A DNA stretch of 64,000 bases, from the NCBI RefSeq assembly GCF_001632365.1, contig NW_024468537.1, forward strand, positions 235,887 through 299,886, given 5' to 3'. The notes beneath the pieces were generated by a model. The model was not told the DNA's origin and ran no database searches. It worked only from the letters and a program-made list of their open reading frames with translations. A program made the position numbers and the translations under genes. Below, one piece after another: positions 55,171-64,000 of this stretch (positions are counted from its first letter, which is position 1; the number at the start of each line of letters is the position of its first letter). The DNA comes from Laetiporus sulphureus 93-53. Taxonomy: Eukaryota; Basidiomycota; Agaricomycetes; Polyporales; Laetiporaceae.

Positions 55171-56197
55171 ACACACAGATGTGTGGGGACCAGCTTCAAC
55201 GACTGCCCTACAAGGATGGCATTATTTCATCTCATTCACAGATGACTGTACCAGATTTACTACAGTATCATTCATGAAAACGAAAGACGAGACATCCGAG
55301 AAAGTCAAATTTTATTTGACTAATCTCGACCATCATTATGGAATTCAGCATCATCAACTCTGCATGGAAAATGGATGCGAATATCTAAATAACGATTTGA
55401 CACAATGGTGTCAATTCCGAGAAATTGAGACATGCACAACTGCACCTTATTCCCCATCCCAGAATGGTATTGCTGAATGCCTTAACTGCACGCTGTTATC
55501 ATGCTCATGCACTATGCTTTACGCACACGATATTCCATGCTATCTCTGGACAGAAGCAATAGGTCATGCCACATACATCAAGAACCGCGCACCTATGCGT
55601 GCATTACCTGACATGACACCCTATGAGAAGTGGAATGCGTGGAAGCCTAATATCGTGTACTTATGCAAATTTGGATCCACTGTACGGGTTCTCAATGAAA
55701 CCCTTAATTTATCGAAGTTAGCATCACACGCCATCAAATATATATTCGTTGGCTATTTAGATGGACCGCGCACCATCCAATACTATGACACGTCCACATG
55801 CACCATGAAGACTTCGTGCAACCACCATTTTGCACCCGCTTCGGAGTTTTCACTCTCTGCAACAACCGCTACACTGAAACTGCAGGGGGAGTCCACGCTG
55901 GATCAAATGCACAAGGGGGAGCCTTCTACTGAGAATGCACCATGTTTCGATCTGAAGCACATCAAGATGGAAAAAGCACAGGTGCCTGAAGAACCTCAGA
56001 GATCAAAAAGGAAGATCACACATCCGAAGTATCAGCTCCTCAATGATCCTGAGGCAGATGATGATGATATGGATGCTGCTGCATCTGCCAAAGTAATTTA
56101 CCAGGTGATGTGCACTTCCATGGATTCAGATGAGCCGAAATCATTACAGGATGTGAAGAACTCACCAGAATGGCCCCATTGGGAGCAGGCAGTGTGA
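55169..56197 (+). pseudogene. Element E pol: integrase
   Basis: THTDVWGPAS contains the first catalytic Asp. The usual DNG of the second catalytic position reads MENGCEYLNN, a D-to-E change that would probably inactivate the enzyme. YSPSQNGIAECLNCTLL holds the catalytic Glu, with Cys at two positions that are Arg in active relatives (CGC to TGC). The C-terminal part runs through KFGSTVRVLNET and a variable linker (KRKITHPKYQLL). Confidence 0.85.
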
Positions 56198-57208
56198 GCT
56201 GAGTTGAAGCAGCTGCACAATATCGGGACATGGGATCTTGTAGATCTGCCTCCAGACCGCAAAGCAGTAGGCAACAAATGGGTCCTGGTTCAGAAGACCA
56301 ACAAGGAAGGTGAGGTAATCAAATACAAGGCACGTCTAGTAGCAAAGGGCTACTCACAGATCCCTGGAATGGACTACACGGAGATGTTTTCGCCAGTGGT
56401 CTGCCTTGAGATGATTTGAGCTGTCCTAGGGCTAGCTGCAATCCTCGATTGGGAATCCAACAGATGGACGTCAAAGGTACCTATCTAAATGGGATCCTAA
56501 AAGAGGAGATTTATATGCACCAGCCCAAAGGATATGCAGACCAGATGCACTGTGTATGCAGATTACACAAGACCCTCTATGGACTCAAACAAGCTGGGCG
56601 TGAGTGGAATATTCAACTAAACCATGAGCTGATAAATGCAGGTTTTAGACGATTATTCTCAGACCCTTGCGCATATATTCAGATCAGAGGTGGAAAAGTA
56701 AAAATCGTTACCATATGGGTAGACGATCTACTGATATTCACCAATGATCCTAATATTATGGGTCATTTGAAGCATGAACTTCAGACCATGTTTGAAGTCA
56801 CTGACCTTGGTGATCCAAAGAAGATTATCGGTATAGAAATTGAGTGAGATCATGCAAAATGCACAATTAAAATCACTCAAAATAAATATATTGTTTCTAT
56901 CCTGCAAAAGGAAGGGTTAGTGAACTCAAATGCAGTAGGCATGCCTCTTGATCTGAATATTCCCCTTGAGAAGGAGAAAATTGAGATTGATGACATGCAA
57001 AACTGTAGCAACAGATATGCATCACTCATCGGATTTCTCATGTATGCTGCTGTGGCAACATGCCCAGATATTGCTTATGCAGTACAATGCTTAAGCTCTT
57101 TCACTGCCAATCCTGGCATGGCACATTGGACAGCTGCAAAGCGCGTTCTCAGATATTTATCTGACACACGAGATGTTGGGATAATATATGGTCCCAAAGA
57201 AGGAAAAC
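56198..57208 (+). pseudogene. Element E pol: reverse transcriptase and truncated RNase H
   Basis: RT shows WDLVDLPPDRKAVGNKWVLV, YKARLVAKGYSQIPGMDYTE, QQMDVKGTYLNGILKEEIYM, LHKTLYGLKQAGREW and the active site TIWVDDLLIF. TGA occurs at 56195-56197, 56417-56419 and 56845-56847, and one base is lost near 56448. RNase H lead-in reads LMYAAVATCPDIAYAVQCLS and AKRVLRYLSDTRDVGIIYGP, and the frame is cut at KLSW by element C. Confidence 0.88.
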
Positions 57209-57866
57209 TGTCATGGCACACCGATGACAAAGATAGACAACCCAAACAATGAGTCCTTGGGAGTCTTTGGGTAAAAGCCTACAACGACAAGCTGTGGTGA
57301 TACGATGTGCCCACTGATGAGGCCGCAGTTGCTGTTCACAGAGTAAGACTTACTGGCGAGGCAAGGGGTGCTATCACAAAGTGTGAGAATGCAAATAGAT
57401 GTATAGCACACTGAGAGTGTCTGGTAAGACCCCTCTGTGATGATAGTGGTGGACGAAGGAGAATAAGACTGGAGTCTCTCCTCGTCAGACCTGGTCGTTA
57501 TATACATGATTGTTGTGCTACTGTACAGTACTACCTAAGCGAGTCACACGCTATTCTACTGATCAGTGCTACAATCGTATGACATGTTCCAATTATTCTG
57601 ATTGGCTGCCTCATAATAACCCACAGAGGCAGAGCTCCCTTTGAGCATGCAATATTGCATCATGGCTATGGCAATCTATGATGCAATGCCGAGGGGCTCG
57701 GTGTCACATGACAATGCCAAGAGAGATCTGAGGTCATGTGACTAGATGCCTTGTTATCTTATCTCCCATTAGGTCATGTGATTCTTGTGCGACGCGAAAT
57801 GATAAAAATAATATGCTTCCGATAGCATTTGTTCCTTTAATGACTTGTCAGGTAAAAACCGTGACA
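57209..57866 (-). repeat. Element C 3' LTR
   Basis: 658 bases from TGTCATGGCAC to CCGTGACA, homologous over the whole length to the LTRs of element B. Confidence 0.92.
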
Positions 57867-57880
57867 TCACCCCCTTCTCA
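57867..57880 (-). promoter_or_regulatory. Element C polypurine tract
   Basis: On the minus strand GAGAAGGGGGTGA directly precedes the LTR start TGTCACGG, as expected for the plus-strand primer of reverse transcription. Confidence 0.8.
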
Positions 57881-57894
57881 AGGTTCATCATCCC

Positions 57895-58649
57895 GATGAG
57901 CCAAAGCCTTTGGCACCTCGCATGGTTCACTTTGCGAGTGAACTGTCTGCCTCAGAAATGATTCCTGAAGTATAACATTCGCATATGAGTTGTGCGACAT
58001 GATCACCTGTCCTGACTTCGAATGATTTGCTGGTCGTGTTAATGAGAAGCACCTTGATTTCCCCTGTGTAGTCTGGGTCGATTACCCCTGCTGCAACATT
58101 GATTCCTTTAAGGACTAGCCCACTTCGGGGGGCCATTCGAATGTATGTCCACTTTGGGGGGTCAACTGCAAGCCCTGTGCCAACGAGCATTCTGGAGTGT
58201 GGGGGAATGTCTAGATCTTGTGTGGACTTGACATCCCAACCAACAGCCTCTGAAGATCCCTTGTAGGGTGCTCGAGCATTTGGATGAGTGCGGTAAAAGA
58301 CCATAAATTCATCAGAGTAATCTGACATGGCAATCTTGTGTCCTTTGCACGTTCGCGGCTTGGCTCGTGGAGCATCTGGGTGTGTCTTATGGAATTCCTC
58401 GACCTTGTCTTTGACATTAGTGAGGTTTTTCAGTGGTTCCCAAGTATTATCGCTGTGGTCGTAGTCTAACCATTTGACGAGATACTGGATTTTGTTGTAC
58501 CTGACTCTGAAATCCAGGATGTCCTCTATGTCCCATTCCTCTTCTCCATCTATAATGACTGGGGGATTAGGGGGAGGTATGCATCCAGAAACAGAGTCTT
58601 GATGGAACATTATAAGCTTGGAAGCGTGAAACACCAGATGTAGCTTCAT
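57895..58649 (-). pseudogene. Element C Pol C-terminus: chromodomain plus dUTPase in one frame
   Basis: One frame of 240 codons holds the chromodomain (EDILDFRVRYNKIQYLVKWL, then [15 protein letters not shown]). After a linker of about 35 residues comes a dUTPase: AVGWDVKS (motif 1), APRSGLVLKGI (2), [18 protein letters not shown] (3) and TGDHVAQLICE (4, with His for the usual Arg). A TGA at 57927-57929 interrupts SSLAK-stop-TM. Element B has CGA there. Beyond it RGAKGFGSSG (57897-57920) provides the Gly-rich motif 5, followed by tandem stops. All five dUTPase motifs are therefore present at the very end of Pol. Confidence 0.9.
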
Positions 58650-58766
58650 GTCCGCTGGTAATTGCAGTTTGAACGATACAGTTCTGATCTTTTCGAGGAT
58701 TTTGAATGGTCCATAGTTCTGAGTCGCAAGCTTCTGGCTTTTGAGTTTTACATGGAGGTCTTTTCC

Positions 58767-59588
58767 TCAAATAAGCACTTCATCTCCTACTTTGAAAGGG
58801 ACATCTTGCTTTTTTAGATCAAAATACCATTTCATTTTTTCTGCTGCTAATGACAGAGCAGCACTTGCTTGTTCCTGTGCTTGATCGCAGTTGTGAAATA
58901 AGTGTTCCAGGGATGGATGTTGTATTTCTTCCAATACATCGGGTGCCATCTGGGGGTGTCAACCATGCTCAATGAAGAACGGGGACAGACCTGTCAATTC
59001 TGAAGCTTGATTATTGTATGTGAACTCCGCTGTGGGCAATAATGTGGCCCAGTCAGTTTGTCAGTAGTTGCAGTACATACGCAGGTATTGCTCCAGAATT
59101 TGGTTGACTCATTCAGTTTGTCCATCCATTTCAGGGTGATAAGCTGTAGACATCGTAGACTTAATGTGAAGTTTCTGGCAAAACTCCTGGAATAGTTTGG
59201 CTGAGAACTGTGTGCCTCGATCAGATATGATCTGCCTAGGGATTCTGTGGAGTTTGAATACTTCATTGTAGAAGATTGACGCTACTTGAGATGCTGTCAC
59301 CATGTCATCTACTGGGTAGAAGTGAGCATGTTTGGTGAACCTATCGACGACTACCAAGATGGCAGTTTTCTTTTCTCCCCTATGGTCTGGGCTTGGTGGT
59401 AACTGTGTAATCAGGTCACATGTAACCATTTCCCAAGGCCCCTCTGGTACTGGGTTAGGTTGTAACAGTCCATAAGGCTTTTGTTTGCTTGTCTTGTTTC
59501 TCTGACAAGTTACGCAGCCTTGGACGTATTTCTTCACATCAATGGTGAGCCCTGGCCACCAATAATTTTTGCTGATCAGCTCTTGCAT
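58767..59588 (-). pseudogene. Element C Pol: integrase
   Basis: The same integrase as in element B: VKKYVQGCVTCQRNK, CDLITQLPPSPDHRG, IISDRGTQFSAKLF and YHPEMDGQTE. It is broken near 59109 and by further stops. Confidence 0.88.
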
Positions 59589-60078
59589 CTTCCACCATCC
59601 GGGATGTCCGGTTGTGATGTAGCTTGATCAGCTCATTCTGCAGCGTAGAGTTTTTTGGGACATAGACCCTTCCTCTTCTGAGCAGCAATCCATGCTCGAA
59701 GTTTCACTCTTGAAGATCTTTTCCGAACTCTTGCTTGCCAGTTTTTAGTAGATGCTGGTAACCTTTGGTCATTTCATCGTCTTGTAGTGCCAATTTCACT
59801 CTTTCTAGAAGTTTTGCATCATCAACTTCAGAGGAATGAGTGGCTGAGATCGCATGGATGGCAAAGTATTCGGGTCAAAGTAAAGTTTGCCCTGAATTGT
59901 CATTGCTCACCCCCTTCTCATGATCTGGCCTCCTGAACAGAGAATCGGCATGCATCATCATCTTTCCGGGGCAGTGACAAAGAATAAAGTTAAATCGTGT
60001 AAGGTAAAGTGACCAGCGAGCTTGTCATTGGGTCAATGTTTGAGCTTGCTGAAAATAGGTAAGATTGAGGTGATCCGA

Positions 60079-60822
60079 TCATATCTCAACTGGGTGAGGG
60101 TGTCCTTCAAAGTACTGCTGATATTCTTCTAATGCCCGAATGATGACTAGCATCTCCTTGTCATATATTTCATAATTTTGCTCATGTTCATTGAGTGATT
60201 TGGAGTAGTATGTGATGGGATGCCAGAGTTCGTCTTCTCCCAACTGTTCAAGGACTGCACCTGTTGCGAAGTCTGAGGCATCCATCTCTAGTCTAAAGGG
60301 ACATGTTGCATTGGGGAGAGCTAAGATTGGGGTGGAAGTGAAGGCAGTCTTGAGGGCCTTAAATGCCTTTTGTTGAGATTCTTCCCATTTCCATTGAGTA
60401 TCTTTACGTGTTAAGAGAGTCAAGGATCAGGTCATCGAGCCGAAATACTTGATGAATCGCCGATAGAAATTTGCCAGACCAAGGAATGCTTGTACTTGCT
60501 TGACCTTGGTGGGCACTGGCCATTTAAGCATACCGTCTACCTTTTTGGAGTTCATCTGTATCGAGCCTTTTGAGATGATAAGACCTAGAAACTTGACAAA
60601 AGTTGTCGCAAAGTGACACTTTTCTGGTTTCACGAATAGGTCATTGTCTTGAAGACGTTGAAGGACTTCTTGGGTTAGTCGGGTGTGTTCTTCTTGATTG
60701 TCCATGAATATTATGATGTCGTCAATGTAGACTGCCACCTTTTCTGTGCGAATGAGGTCTCCTGGTACGTCATTCATCATTGCCTGAAAAGTGCTAGGAG
60801 CATTACAGAATTCGAAGTACAT
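60079..60822 (-). pseudogene. Element C Pol: RT (end) and RNase H
   Basis: RT reads VAVYIDDIIIF (YxDD) and QVQAFLGLANFYRRFIKYF. RNase H reads FRLEMDASDFATGAVLEQLG and NYEIYDKEMLVIIRALEEYQ. Stops separate the two frames at about 60424. Confidence 0.88.
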
Positions 60823-62017
60823 AACAGTTGGTTCAAATAACCCTCGATGAGTAATGAATGCTGCCTTTTCCTTGTCTCCCTTGTGAAGGCATACAATTGT
60901 TGTACCCCCATCTCAGATCTAGCATCATGAAGAGGATAGCTTGTGAGAGTCCATCTATAAGATCATTGATTCATGGGAGAGGGGATTTGTTCTTCTTGGT
61001 GATGCTGTTTAAAGCCCTGTAGTCTTGGACTAGTCTAAGGGAACCATCTTTCTTTTTCGTGAAAAATACTGGGGCCGCATAAGGGGATTTAGAGGGTTGA
61101 ATGTAGCCTTTGGCTAGTTCGCTGTCAATCCATGCATCGAGTGAATTCTTCTCTCATAAAGACATAGGGTAGACCTTTGTCGGTCTCAGGGATGCCGTGT
61201 CTGGGACAAGATCAATTGCATGATCATAGGGCTTACACGTTGACATTCTTTCCAAGCTCTTCTTCGAGAACACATCTCCGTATTGATGAAATTTTAGAGG
61301 GACAAATTTTGACCAGTAGTCTTTGTCCTGTGTCTCTTCTGCTGGTTGTTCTATCAAATGCTCCTTTACCTTCTTGCTTATGCCTAGGATGTCATGCAAC
61401 ATGTTATGAAGATCCTGGTCTTGCAAGTCTATCCAGTTAAGAAAGTTATCTTCCTGATCCCACCTGTCATCCTTGTGTATGTCAGGAAGAACTGCTTCAT
61501 CTTCAAGCCAAGGTTGCAATAGAAGGTTGACTTCTTCTTTGCTTACTCTAACTTGTTGCTTCGTCATGTGTCTGCATCTTGAGAATGTGACCTCTCTATG
61601 TTCCCAGTCAACTTGGGGGTTATGTTCCTTTAGGAACTTCATGCCAAGGATCATTGACATGCGTCCGAGGTTTGTGATGAGCAAACTCTCGGTTGATCGG
61701 TGCCCCCCAATTAAGATGTTTCTGACTACACAATGAGTAATTGCACCACCCTTGTTAGGGCTGGCATCTGCATTGAGGATTCTTATTTTGCGGTGTAGTG
61801 GTACCATCTTAAATCCATGTTTTTGAGCGAATCTCTGATCGATGTAGCAAGAGAATGCTTCAGAATCCAATAAGACTGTTGTCTGGATTTCCCATGATGC
61901 GAATTTTATTGGCAATTCAATCGAATGTTTAGAAAAACCTGCAGATGCAATATATATGTGGTTGCTAGGTACATTCATTCTCACGGTACTAATACAATCC
62001 ATATTGTCTTGAAGCAT
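60823..62017 (-). pseudogene. Element C Pol: protease and RT (start)
   Basis: Protease reads VLLDSEAFSCYIDQRF: the catalytic DSG is changed to DSE. The frame ends at TGA 61154-61156 (MSL-stop-EKNSL) where element B has CGA. RT continues as [14 protein letters not shown] and [19 protein letters not shown], with a TGA at 60971-60973 where element B has CAA. Confidence 0.88.
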
Positions 62018-62031
62018 AGCACCAGACTTGT

Positions 62032-63154
62032 CTATGCTTTGTACTGAAAATCCTCTGAGAATTCATCCAACTCGAGGATTCTTGCGGTGGTATCCTTAAT
62101 CGTTGATGCCAATGCCGTAGATGCCACGTCGTTCTGCTTCGCCTTGCCCTTGCCTATCGAAGAAGTAGGGGTGGAGGTCTTCATCCCACGTAATGCAGCA
62201 ATTGCTTGTTTCAATGCTGCAATTTGAGACGATGATGCCATGCTACCTTCTTCTTCAACTTGTCGGACCTTTTGCGCTTTCCCTTTTCCCTTTCCTTGAG
62301 GGGTGTTGGTTCATGTTTGAAACTGTTTCCCTTTATACTCAGGTTTGGAAGAGGGGCACCTCTTTCCCCATTCGTAGGTGTGCTTTCCGCAGAACAAACA
62401 TAGTTTGTTTGCCAGCCACTGGTCCTGTTCAGGGAAAAGTTCATGTGTAATCCTTGTGCTGGTGTCCATGGCATTAGAGTCTTTGGGAGCAGCTGCCTTA
62501 CTCATCGTGGTCTGTCTGGTAGACTTATTGCCTGAGAGTTGCTGGAGATGTTTGATCTCTATTTCCAGGCAGAACTCGAGATAGTCCATCCACGTGGTTG
62601 GAATCTTCGTTGGATCTAATGTCTCTGTCACTGACATGACCGTCTGGATGTGGGCCGATTGTTGTTCCCTGATTTTGACGATCAGATCTTCATCAGAGTA
62701 TCTGGATTCAGGTGCATAGGACCTGAAATTCTCTGTGAAGGTGATCATCGTATTGTGGTGAATTGCACAGTGCACATCTAACATTGACTGTGCCGTGTGC
62801 TTGGGGTCAAGCGTCTTGTACGCCATTTCCAGTTTCCTGGTGTATTATGCCCATGTGCCAACATTTTGTCCAGAGGTGAGCTTGATTGCGTACTCTTTCA
62901 TGTATAGAGCAGCTCCGCCTTTCAGATGTGCATTGGCCTGCCGAATCTTGTCCTTGTCATCTGTGAAGTTGTTGTAATTGAGCCAAATGAGAAGGTTTGT
63001 AAACCAGGTCTCGAAGTTTTCTGACAATTTTCTTCTCGAATATTTGGGAGGATCTGGGAGCTTGATTCGGTGAGGTGATTGGCTTGATTGGCTGGCCAGT
63101 TGTTGGATACCTGTGGGAGGCGCATTGATTATAACATTGTTGAGCCGGTGATAT
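62032..63154 (-). pseudogene. gag: Element C gag, C-terminal part
   Basis: The pieces ENFETWFTNLLIWLNYNNFT, AHLKGGAALYMKEYA, MAYKTLDPKHTAQSML and the knuckle CLFCGKHTYEWGKRC match element B gag in order, with stops between. The end DEFSEDFQYKA overlaps the Pol frame by -1. The N-terminal coiled coil of B is missing; sequence beyond 63154 is unrelated. Confidence 0.85.
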
Positions 63155-64000
63155 GCTCAACTGCATTTTGGCCATGAGCAGCGCTTCCTAACCAAATCTC
63201 TCTTGATCTTGGAAGGTGAACTGGGGCTCATCCATCCACGGTCCCTTTGAGTTACAGTCACAGGAAACTTCAGATGATAATGCAGCAATGGGCGGCCATG
63301 AGTTGTTTGGCGGTGTGTGCTTGAAACTACCACAGAATACGGATCGATAAGTGTCGAGTTTGACTATGGGGATGCCTCTGACTGGAAATCAGTCGAAAGC
63401 TGAAGAGTGGGGGTATGTGGGTGTGAAATGTGATTGGTGACTCCTGTGCTCACGAACGGTGATAGCTGAGGGTCTGGACTGGGTCATGAGGACTGGCTAT
63501 TTCTAGATAAAGCTGGCTAGGCACCAATGATGAAGCCCTAACTGCCTCCAAACTGGGTTAAGCACCAACAACAAATCCCTAATAGCTGCTGAACTGGAAT
63601 GAGCACTGACAATGAAGCTCTGGGTGTCTAAAACTGGTATGAGCACCGATGAGGAACCCCTGGGTGCTAGTGAGGCTACAGAGTCCGATGGGAATGGAAT
63701 CCTGGTTTGGACTTGTGACTAGTGGCGTGAGAGCAAAATGCAATGGCATGAGATGACAAAAGCACGATAACGTGACTTATCTGGCTGAAACCCGAGTCGA
63801 GCTAGAGGCCACTACTGAGAGTGCTGTCCCTCTCGGTGTCGAGAATCCCAGAGGAGTGAAACGTGATCGCAATAGACGTAGACATAGTTGGGCACGATGC
63901 CCTAGCATAGACAAGATGAGAACTGAGTACTGCTGCATGGGGAAACTCCGTGGAGAACTTCTTTTTACTCCTATGTACAGTGCAGATTATATAATGGATC
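63155..64000. other. Sequence upstream of element C, with short tandem repeats
   Basis: No recognised gene. At about 63512-63670 four imperfect units of about 40 bases (core GAGCACYRAYRAKGAA) follow each other. The end of the window has a TATA-like motif on the minus strand. It may be another element or LTR inserted in gag. Confidence 0.4.

Larger units (their letters stand above)
53195..57208 (+). mobile_element. Element E: decayed Ty1/copia retrotransposon, 5' part
   Basis: LTR, gag, protease, integrase, RT and the start of RNase H lie in Ty1/copia order on the plus strand. The element is cut at 57208 by the LTR of element C; its 3' end must lie beyond the window. Confidence 0.92.
57209..63154 (-). 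mobile_element. Element C: Ty3/gypsy chromovirus with dUTPase, 3' part
   Basis: The same family as element B, in the same orientation: 3' LTR 57209-57866, polypurine tract, dUTPase, chromodomain, integrase, RNase H, RT, protease and gag up to about 63154. There the similarity to B gag ends. It is inserted in the RNase H region of copia element E. The second end and its duplication lie outside the window or have been lost. Confidence 0.92.

Overview
The window looks like a repeat-rich accessory region of a filamentous fungus, most likely an Agaricomycete (mushroom-type Basidiomycota). Pointers are short GT-AG introns of about 50-75 bases, chromodomain-type Ty3/gypsy elements, and remnants of two protein families that are expanded in such fungi (ABCC/MRP transporters and TPR-array proteins). 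Only one gene looks intact and single-copy: a type II membrane protein with a methyltransferase-like domain (46180-48529). Two runs of N (13557-14066, 47141-47265) are assembly gaps.

Layout. 1-4388: 5' part of a minus-strand Ty3/gypsy element (A) with its 5' LTR, an extra ORF before gag ('ORF0'), and a gag cut by a solo LTR. 4640-5675: a small TRIM-like element. About 6640-27420: one decayed ABCC transporter gene, split by a foldback element, a young gag-only LTR element (D), and an LTR (S2) that itself carries a TIR transposon that carries a full Ty3/gypsy element (B). About 30500-37258: a decayed TPR gene, split by a gag-only copia-like element, a TIR element, a double LTR, a TIR cassette with an ORF, a further LTR and a CACTA-like MITE. 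37440-43645: a 6.2-kb inverted duplication carrying two head-to-head copies of a multi-exon membrane-protein gene; fragments and a third copy follow to 52.7 kb. 46180-48529: the methyltransferase-like gene. 52990-57208: a decayed Ty1/copia element (E), interrupted by Ty3/gypsy element C (57209 to at least 63154).

Most insertions can be ordered by exact target-site duplications: GTGAG (S1), ACTAT (D), ATTTC (S2), TA (TIR transposon), AGAGC (B), CAGGG (S3/S4 double LTR), AAAGR (S5), TGA (CACTA-like MITE), and GGGCAAGYY (Mutator-like MITE).

Most interesting points: (1) elements B and C encode a chromodomain followed by a dUTPase at the very end of Pol; (2) elements A and B share an additional ORF ahead of gag that has no early ATG; (3) two unrelated LTR families show the same rearrangement, an LTR segment inverted next to a complete LTR with 5-bp duplicated breakpoints, as expected when an LTR-LTR junction integrates into its own LTR; (4) two kinds of gag-only elements are present, one of them very young; (5) premature stops are mostly TGA where Arg (CGA) is expected, which points to CpG decay.
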